A program made the translations under genes and the position numbers. Under the pieces are notes generated by a model. That model ran no database searches. It was not told the DNA's origin and saw only the letters and a list, made by a program, of their open reading frames with translations. Positions 58,441-64,000 of a stretch of DNA of 64,000 bases are shown here, one piece after another; the first letter of the stretch is position 1; each line of letters opens with the position of its first letter. The stretch lies in NCBI RefSeq assembly GCF_020400655.1, contig NZ_JAINRC010000011.1, positions 62,001-126,000 on the forward strand, written 5' to 3'. Source of the stretch: Streptomyces spinosus. Lineage in GTDB: Bacteria; Actinomycetota; Actinomycetes; Streptomycetales; Streptomycetaceae.

Positions 58441-60243
58441 TCAGTTCGCGGGTTGTAGCCGCGCGTCCCGGCGCACCAGGGCCGCGTACCGGCCGTCGCG
58501 CTCCAGGAGGTCCTCGTGCGTGCCCCGTTCGGCGACCCGGCCGGATTCCAGCACCACGATCTGGTCGGCGTCGCGGATCGTGGACAGGCGGTGCGCGATG
58601 GTGATCGTGGTGCGGTCGGCCGACAGCGCGTCGATGGCCTCCTGCACGGCGGCTTCCGTGCGGGTGTCGAGCGCGCTCGTCGCCTCGTCCAGGATGAGGA
58701 CCGGCGGGTCGCGCAGGATGGTGCGGGCTATCGCCAGGCGCTGTTTCTCGCCGCCGGAGAAGCGGTGACCACGTTCGCCGACGACGGTGTCGTAGCCGTC
58801 GGGCAGCGCCGCTATGTGGTCGTGGATCTGGGCCGCCCTCGCCGCCGCGTGCAACTCCTCGTCGCTGGCGTCGGGCTTGGCGAAGCGCAGGTTGTCGGCG
58901 ACCGAGGCGTGGAAGAGGTACGTCTCCTGCGAGACGACGCCGACCGCGCGGGCGAGGGTGTCGAAGTCGAGGTCGCGGACGTCGACGCCGTCCAGGGTCA
59001 CGCGGCCACCGGTGACGTCGTACAGGCGGGGCACCAGGTAGCCGAGCGTGGACTTGCCGGCGCCGGTCGGGCCGACGACGGCGAGGCTGCTGCCGGCCGG
59101 CACGGTGACGTCGACGCCGTCGAGGACGGGGCCGCCCTTGTCGTCGTAGCGGAACTCGACGTCCTCGAAGCGGACCTCGCCCTTGATCTGTTCGAGGCGC
59201 ACCGGCCGCTCGCGCTCGGTGATGTCGACGGGCAGGTCGAGGTATTCGAAGATGCGCTGGAAGAGGGCGAGCGAGGTCTGGATCTGCACGCCGGTCGCGA
59301 GCAGGCTCACGGCCGGACGGAACAGGCCCTGCTGGAGCGAGACGAAGGCGACGATGGTGCCGAGGGAGACCTCGGGGCCGCCGAACCGGAGGGCGAGGCC
59401 GGCGGTCCAGTAGATGACGGCGGGCATCGCGGCCATGACGATCGAGATCACGGCCATGCGCCAGCGCCCGGCCATGTTCGACCGCACTTCCAGGTCGACC
59501 AGGCCCTCGGACTCCCGCGCGAAGGAAGCGGTCAGCGAGTCGGAGCGGCCCATGGTGCGGCCGAGCAGGATGCCGCTGACCGAGAGCGACTCGGTGACCG
59601 TGGCCGCCATCGCGGCCATCTGCTTCTGCCGCTGGGTGGTGATCTTCTTGCGTTCGTTGCCGACGCGGCGGCTGATCCACACGAACACCGGCAGCAGGAG
59701 CAGGGAGACGATGGTCAGCCGCCAGTCCAGGGCGACCATCGCGACGATCGTGGCCATCACGCTGGTCGCGTTGGACACCAGGGAGGTGGCGGTGGAGGTG
59801 ACGGTGGCCTGCATGCCGCCGATGTCGTTGGCGATGCGGGACTGCACCTCGCCGGTGCGGGTGCGGGTGAAGAAGGCCAGGGACATGCGCTGCAGGCGGC
59901 CGTAGACCGCGGTGCGCAGGTCGTGCATGACGCGCTGGCCGACGGTGGTGGAGATCAGGGTCTGCAGCACACCGAAGACACCGCCCAGGACGGCGCTGAG
60001 GATCATGCCGAGCGCGAGCAGGCTCAGCAGGCCGGTGCGGCCCTGCGGGATGGCGACGTCGAGCGTCTCCTTCAGCAGGAACGGCGTGGCCACCGAGACC
60101 AGGGACGAGGCGCCGACGAGCAGGCCGACGACGGCAAGCCGCCCGCGGTAGGGACGGAACAGCCGCAGGATGCGGCGCACCTGCCGGGGCTGTTCGCCGG
60201 CGTCGGCAGGTGGGGTCCAGGAGGGTTCACGGTCGGGGTGCAT
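58441..60243 (-). CDS. ABC exporter (fused membrane and ATPase domains)
   Basis: A 600-residue half-transporter of the MsbA/LmrA type. Six membrane helices lie at about 35-320; the ATPase has Walker A GPTGAGKS (391-398), Q-loop Gln439, signature FSGGE (495-499), Walker B VLILDEATSALD (515-526) and H-loop TIAHRLSTI. It should work as a homodimer exporting a drug or lipid. It is divergent from a MarR gene with a clear operator/promoter between, so it is probably MarR controlled. Confidence 0.93.
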   Translation of the reverse strand: MHPDREPSWTPPADAGEQPRQVRRILRLFRPYRGRLAVVGLLVGASSLVSVATPFLLKETLDVAIPQGRTGLLSLLALGMILSAVLGGVFGVLQTLISTTVGQRVMHDLRTAVYGRLQRMSLAFFTRTRTGEVQSRIANDIGGMQATVTSTATSLVSNATSVMATIVAMVALDWRLTIVSLLLLPVFVWISRRVGNERKKITTQRQKQMAAMAATVTESLSVSGILLGRTMGRSDSLTASFARESEGLVDLEVRSNMAGRWRMAVISIVMAAMPAVIYWTAGLALRFGGPEVSLGTIVAFVSLQQGLFRPAVSLLATGVQIQTSLALFQRIFEYLDLPVDITERERPVRLEQIKGEVRFEDVEFRYDDKGGPVLDGVDVTVPAGSSLAVVGPTGAGKSTLGYLVPRLYDVTGGRVTLDGVDVRDLDFDTLARAVGVVSQETYLFHASVADNLRFAKPDASDEELHAAARAAQIHDHIAALPDGYDTVVGERGHRFSGGEKQRLAIARTILRDPPVLILDEATSALDTRTEAAVQEAIDALSADRTTITIAHRLSTIRDADQIVVLESGRVAERGTHEDLLERDGRYAALVRRDARLQPAN

Positions 60244-60301
60244 GGGCTCCTACGGAGTGGGCGGGGCGCCGGCCGGAGGACGGCCGGCGACGACGGAACG
60301 G

Positions 60302-60334
60302 ATCATAGCTCATTGTTACCTATACTCACAATGA
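60302..60334 (-). promoter_or_regulatory. MarR operator overlapping ABC exporter promoter
   Basis: TCATTGT-N11-ACAATGA (60310-60334) has perfect 7-bp arms. On the minus strand TTGTGA (60331-60326) and TATGAT (60307-60302) form a promoter with an 18-bp spacer lying over the operator. It is one of the most AT-rich patches of the region, 24 bp before the MarR start. Confidence 0.7.
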
Positions 60335-60358
60335 ACGGCATCCTGATATTGTTCCCGC

Positions 60359-60808
60359 ATGACCACCCCCGATCCCGACGGTCTGCTCGCCGAGCAGTTG
60401 CTGCGGCTCACCCGCCGGGTGCACCGCATCCAGAAGCGCCATCTGGAACAGCGTGCCCTGGGCGTCACTCCGGCGCAGTCCAGGCTGCTGCGCACCCTCG
60501 CGCACTACGGCTCGCCGCCGCGCATGGCCGACCTCGCCGAGCGCCTGGAGGTCGTGCCCCGTGCGGTGACGACGCTGGTGGACGGGCTGGAGGCGAGCGG
60601 CAAGGTGCGGCGGGTCCCGGATCCGGCGAACCGCCGCGTGACCCGGATCGAGCTGACGGACGAGGGCCGCGCGACGCTGCGCGAACTGCGCGGCGCCCGC
60701 CGCTCGGCGGCCGAGGAGATACTGGCGCCGCTGACGGAGAAGGAGCGCCAGGTGCTCGGCGTGCTGCTGGACAGCCTGATCGACGGGGACGCCGCCCAGC
60801 GCTGCTGA
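60359..60808 (+). CDS. MarR-family transcriptional regulator
   Basis: A 149-residue winged-helix regulator: VTPAQSRLLRTLAHYGSPPRMADLAERLEVVPRAVTTLVDGLEASGKVRRVPDPANRRVTRIELTD is the complete MarR DNA-binding domain with the wing DxxNRR. Divergent from the ABC exporter and separated by a 7-N11-7 palindrome, so probably represses both. Confidence 0.92.
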   Translation: MTTPDPDGLLAEQLLRLTRRVHRIQKRHLEQRALGVTPAQSRLLRTLAHYGSPPRMADLAERLEVVPRAVTTLVDGLEASGKVRRVPDPANRRVTRIELTDEGRATLRELRGARRSAAEEILAPLTEKERQVLGVLLDSLIDGDAAQRC

Positions 60809-60825
60809 ACGGCGAAGGCCCCTCG

Positions 60826-60840
60826 CCCGCCTCGGGCGGG
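60826..60840 (+). terminator. short hairpin after MarR gene
   Basis: CCCGCC-TCG-GGCGGG, 18 bp after the MarR stop codon; no T-tract. Confidence 0.5.
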
Positions 60841-60879
60841 ACGGCGCTCCCCCGTCCCGCCCGGTCCCGCGGCCCGGCC

Positions 60880-60921
60880 CACGGGGGACGCGCCCCGCAC
60901 CACGGGGGACGCGCCCCGCAC
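60880..60921. repeat. exact 21-bp tandem duplication
   Basis: Two identical 21-bp units beginning CACGGGGGACG (60880-60900 and 60901-60921), followed by the first four bases of a third copy, in the gap between the convergent MarR and PNGase-like genes. Identity of the copies suggests a recent slippage event. Confidence 0.85.
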
Positions 60922-60929
60922 CACGCCTC

Positions 60930-62540
60930 TCAGCAGCGGCTGCGATCCTCCGTCAGCACCCCCTGGACCGTGGTCAGCGAACGGTCGTGGCAGCCGGCCG
61001 AGCCGAGGAGCCGGTAGCGCTCGGCCGACGTGCCGACCGCGTGCCGCTGGTCGCGCGGGACGTCGACCGTGTACGTGGCGTCGCCGCTGTAGGTGTCGTC
61101 CAGCCGTGACCACGCGGTGCGCCGGACGCCTTCGCGTGTCACCGCCGTCGCCCGGTCGCCGAGGGTCAGCACCGTGCGCAGCCGGCCGTCCGCGCCGAGT
61201 GTCGTGGCGCCGTTCATGGTGTACGTCCGGTGCGTGCGGGTCGTCCGCGCGGGGCCGTGGCCGGCGGCACCGACCGTCTCGTCGTCGGTCCAGGTCGCGC
61301 CGAGCCCGTCCACCGCCTCGCCGTCGGTCCACCGGTGGACGGAGGTGTGGGCGAGCGTCCGGGTGACCGTGGTGGTCACGCGGCCGTGCGAGGTGTCCAG
61401 GTATCCGGAGACGGTGAGCCGGTGTCCTGCCTCGGTGCGTACGCGGTTCTCCGCTCCGGGGGTGAAGGCGGAGGAGTCGGCGAGGTCGCCCGCGTCGGCC
61501 CGGGTGACCGCGCCCGGCACGTGGGCGCGGTGCGCGTCCCGCCAGACGAGCACGTTCACCGGCGTGCTCCAGCCCGGCCGGCCCGCGGGTACGCCGGCGA
61601 CGGACACCTCGACGCGGTGCGGGCGGCCGTCGTTGAGGAGGCCGGCGAAGGGCGTGAGGTCGTACTCGATCGGCCGTACGTCGAAGGCGCGCGGGGCCGG
61701 CAGGACGTACCAGAGGAAGGGGTTGGACCAGCCGCCCGTCCAGACGTTCGGGAACGGCGCCGCGATACCGGCGAGCCGGCCGTCGACGCTGATCTGCACC
61801 TCGCGGTACGGGCCGCGGCCGGCCTTGCACGAGTACGGCGCCGGGTCGGCGACGGTCAGGTACCAGAACTCCTCGCAGCCGCCGCCCGAGCCGGTGGCGT
61901 ACACCTCGGCGACGACGCGTTCGCTGTTGCGCGGCGTGGTGAGGGTCGTACCGGCGGGCGTGTCGGCGAGGGTGAGGACGCGGTCGGGGGCGGGTGCCGC
62001 GGGGCGTCCCGCGTAGAAGGTCAGTGTGACGTGGACGTCGATGACACCGGTGTACGTGTCGTCCACGACGTTGCCGATCAGCATCTCGACGTCCTGGGCG
62101 GTCCGGAAGGTGTCGCTGTACCGGGTGACGTCCTTCTCGACGTGCCACGCGATGCCGTCCGGCGAGGGCTCCGGCGTCGAGGTGCGCAGGATCTCGACGC
62201 CGCCGACGTGCAGATAGCCCAGCCGGTCGTACTGACGGCCCTTCACCTCGCCATCGAGGCGCAGGACCACCTTGCTCCACCGGTCACCGCAGCCCTCGGG
62301 CGGCGTGTAAGCGCCCCGGTACGGCGTGAAGTCGCGGAACCGGGCGTCGGCGAGGGTGACCTGGCAGGACGTGGTGTGCGGCCGCTCGACGGGCGGTGCC
62401 GCCGTCACGGGGTCGTGCCAGTCGGTGCCGAACTCGGCGGGTACGTCGGCCGCCCCGGCCGTCGTTGTTCCCGGGCCGAGGAGCGCGCTCACCACGAGGG
62501 TAGCCCCGGCAAGCATGGACATGACGATCCGTCTTCTCAT
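60930..62540 (-). CDS. secreted PNGase A-like peptide-N-glycosidase
   Basis: A 536-residue secreted protein. The signal peptide MRRRIVMSMLAGATLVVSALLG is cleaved near AGAAD. The rest matches the peptide-N4-asparagine amidase A family (N-glycan release from glycoproteins): FRDFTPYRGAYTPPEGCG, LRLDGEVKGRQYDRLGYLHVGGVEILRTSTPEPS, DVTRYSDTF and NVWTGGWSNPFLWYVLP. Cys residues suggest disulfides. ATG 62540 is chosen for the signal peptide; TAGAAC 7 nt upstream suggests a leaderless message. It may work with the secreted alpha-galactosidase and M1 peptidase on glycoproteins (inference). Confidence 0.85.
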   Translation of the reverse strand: MRRRIVMSMLAGATLVVSALLGPGTTTAGAADVPAEFGTDWHDPVTAAPPVERPHTTSCQVTLADARFRDFTPYRGAYTPPEGCGDRWSKVVLRLDGEVKGRQYDRLGYLHVGGVEILRTSTPEPSPDGIAWHVEKDVTRYSDTFRTAQDVEMLIGNVVDDTYTGVIDVHVTLTFYAGRPAAPAPDRVLTLADTPAGTTLTTPRNSERVVAEVYATGSGGGCEEFWYLTVADPAPYSCKAGRGPYREVQISVDGRLAGIAAPFPNVWTGGWSNPFLWYVLPAPRAFDVRPIEYDLTPFAGLLNDGRPHRVEVSVAGVPAGRPGWSTPVNVLVWRDAHRAHVPGAVTRADAGDLADSSAFTPGAENRVRTEAGHRLTVSGYLDTSHGRVTTTVTRTLAHTSVHRWTDGEAVDGLGATWTDDETVGAAGHGPARTTRTHRTYTMNGATTLGADGRLRTVLTLGDRATAVTREGVRRTAWSRLDDTYSGDATYTVDVPRDQRHAVGTSAERYRLLGSAGCHDRSLTTVQGVLTEDRSRC

Positions 62541-62688
62541 GGCCGGTGTTCTACGGGCAGGCGGGCCGTGCCGCAATGACAGCTCGGACGGATCGGCGCG
62601 ATGAGGCCGGTCACCACACGCCCCGGGGCAACCACCCAGCGTAGGAGAATATAGTGATATAAACGGATCTTGCTGGCATAGTGCGGTC

Positions 62689-64000
62689 ATGGAGACCACC
62701 AAGGGGCCGGGCGAGGAATCCACACGTCAGGAAGCCCGGCCGGAACGTCCTCGTCATGTCCTCCGCACCCGTCGCGCGACCCTGGTCCTCGCCCTCGCCG
62801 CAGCGGGTGCGCTGACCGGTACCGCCGTCTTCACCGGCGCGCTCCCGCACGGAGACGGTTCACCGGCCCCCGGTCCGGCCGCCTCCTCGGGCCCGCCCCC
62901 GGCCCCCGGCGCACCGGGGATCGGCGACCCGCTCATGCCGCTCGCCGGCAACGGCGGCTACACCGTCCGCCGTTACACCCTCGACTTCGACTGGCGGGCG
63001 CCCCGCACCCCCTTCGAGGCCGGCACCACCATCAGCGCCACCGCGACACAGTCACTGTCCCGCTTCGACCTGGACTTCGCGGGCAACGCGCTGCACCGCG
63101 TCACCGTCGACGGGGCGCCCGCCGCCACGCGACGCGACGGCGACGAACTCGTCGTCACTCCCGCACGACCGATCCCGCGCGGCAGCACGTTCACCGTCCG
63201 CGTCGCCTACACCGCCGACCCGACGCAGACGCGGCACCGCGACGACGCGATCCAGGACTACGGCTGGGTGCCCACCTCCGACGGCACCGTCGTCTGCGCG
63301 CAGCCGGACGGCGCCCGCATGATCTTCCCGGCGAACGACCACCCGAGCCTGCGGGCCCCGGTCACGTTCCACATCACCACCCCGCCGGGGCTCGGCGCGG
63401 TGGCCAACGGCCGGCTCGTCGGCACCGTCCGGCGGCCCGACGGCCGGACCCGGTGGACGTACGACTCCGAGCACCCCCTCGCGGCACAACTGGTCCAGCT
63501 GGCGATCGGCAGGTTCACCTTCGTCGACAGCAGCGGTCCGCGTGGCCTGCCCGTGCGGGACGTGGTCCCGGACGACCTGGTCGCCGACACCGCGGAGTAC
63601 CGTTCGCTCACCCCGGACCACCTGGCCTGGCTGGAACGGCGGCTCGGTCCCTACCCGTTCCGCCGCTACGGCGTGCTCGTCGGGGACACCGACCTGCCGG
63701 TGGCGCTGGAGACCCAGTCGCTCTCCGTCCTGCCGCGGGAGGATCTGCTGGGCGACCGGGTCGACGCCGAACGCAACCTCGTCCACGAGCTGACCCACCA
63801 CTGGACGGGCGACAGTGTCGCCGTCCGGCGCTGGTCGGACCTGTGGCTGAGCGAGGGTCACGCCCGTTTCTACGAACGCCTGTACTCCGGCGAGCACGGC
63901 GGCGTGAGCCTGGAGTCGGTGATGCGGTCGGCGTACGAGCAGCACGACCAGTGGCGTCACGAGCAAGGGGCGCCCGCCGAGCCCGGCGAGGCGACGCTGT
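62689..64000 (+). CDS. M1-family metallopeptidase (3' end beyond window)
   Basis: Open from ATG 62689 to the window edge, 437 codons so far. The N-terminus has a hydrophobic segment (ATLVLALAAAGALTGTAVFTG) after about 30 charged residues, so it is a type II anchor or secretion signal, followed by a Pro/Gly linker. The N-terminal beta domain of M1 aminopeptidases starts near YTVRRYTLDFDW. The zinc site is complete: His366-Glu367-Leu-Thr-His370, and Glu389 in WLSEGHARF (HExxH-x18-E). PVALETQS stands at the GxMEN position. CATAGT (62677-62682) ends 6 nt before the ATG, suggesting a leaderless message. Confidence 0.88.
   Translation, partial: METTKGPGEESTRQEARPERPRHVLRTRRATLVLALAAAGALTGTAVFTGALPHGDGSPAPGPAASSGPPPAPGAPGIGDPLMPLAGNGGYTVRRYTLDFDWRAPRTPFEAGTTISATATQSLSRFDLDFAGNALHRVTVDGAPAATRRDGDELVVTPARPIPRGSTFTVRVAYTADPTQTRHRDDAIQDYGWVPTSDGTVVCAQPDGARMIFPANDHPSLRAPVTFHITTPPGLGAVANGRLVGTVRRPDGRTRWTYDSEHPLAAQLVQLAIGRFTFVDSSGPRGLPVRDVVPDDLVADTAEYRSLTPDHLAWLERRLGPYPFRRYGVLVGDTDLPVALETQSLSVLPREDLLGDRVDAERNLVHELTHHWTGDSVAVRRWSDLWLSEGHARFYERLYSGEHGGVSLESVMRSAYEQHDQWRHEQGAPAEPGEATL

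Overview
The window is ordinary chromosomal DNA of a high-GC actinomycete, almost certainly a Streptomyces. The signs are very high GC, strong third-position GC bias, frequent GTG/TTG starts, many leaderless promoters (a -10 hexamer 6-9 nt before the start codon), a single bldA-type TTA codon, and families typical of the genus (DUF5134, DUF5997, DUF6214, DUF6421, DUF6986, Rv1733c-like). I saw no rRNA, tRNA, CRISPR array, insertion sequence or prophage. Genes are mostly single or in 2-3 gene operons, many facing a divergent regulator across an inverted repeat.

Layout. 1-7.2 kb: an M20 peptidase end, an MBL hydrolase, a kinase-NUDIX fusion, a secreted GH27 alpha-galactosidase, and a ROK sugar kinase divergent from a LacI regulator around a perfect operator palindrome. 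7.3-13 kb: a DUF6986 aldolase-like enzyme, etfBA, a flavin reductase, a thioredoxin and a PlsC acyltransferase. 13-17.2 kb: a transglutaminase with a newly noticed 46-residue gene, then a coupled DUF6421 - SDR - threonine aldolase operon. 17.5-21.5 kb: a GDPD-like protein that has lost catalytic residues, GNAT and VOC genes, and a 29-codon peptide gene plus hairpin plus cytochrome P450 (a RiPP-like locus). 21.6-30.9 kb: FUSC-MarR pair, DUF5134, PAP2, TetR, a DUF6214 protein with a decapeptide repeat, ferredoxin-NADP reductase and an NCS2 permease. 30.8-41 kb: ArsR/old-yellow-enzyme pair, a giant P-type ATPase with a partner, a GDSL hydrolase remnant, and PaaX/AidB-type acyl-CoA dehydrogenase. 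41-54.6 kb: HEAT protein, Asp-box protein, uracil-DNA glycosylase, chelatase-like protein, lactonase, FUSC and Lrp, HAD, MFS, and a LysR-effector-domain protein divergent from DUF5997. 54.7-64 kb: a striking three-stem inverted-repeat element, LuxR, YjbQ, flavin monooxygenase, MltG-like protein, ABC exporter/MarR pair, a secreted PNGase-A-like amidase and an M1 metallopeptidase that runs off the end.

How it fits together. Two systems of redox proteins stand out: electron transfer flavoprotein next to flavin reductase and thioredoxin, and a P450 whose electrons could come from the FprA-type reductase encoded 8 kb away (inference). Secreted alpha-galactosidase, PNGase-like amidase and M1 peptidase suggest extracellular glycoprotein and oligosaccharide use. 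The best candidate for an undescribed system is the peptide-P450 locus at 19.3-21.0 kb: strong Shine-Dalgarno, aromatic-rich C-terminus, a perfect 13-bp hairpin after the peptide gene and the P450 directly downstream. Second-tier candidates are the three-way-junction element at 54.73-54.81 kb and the pseudo-GDPD at 17.5 kb.
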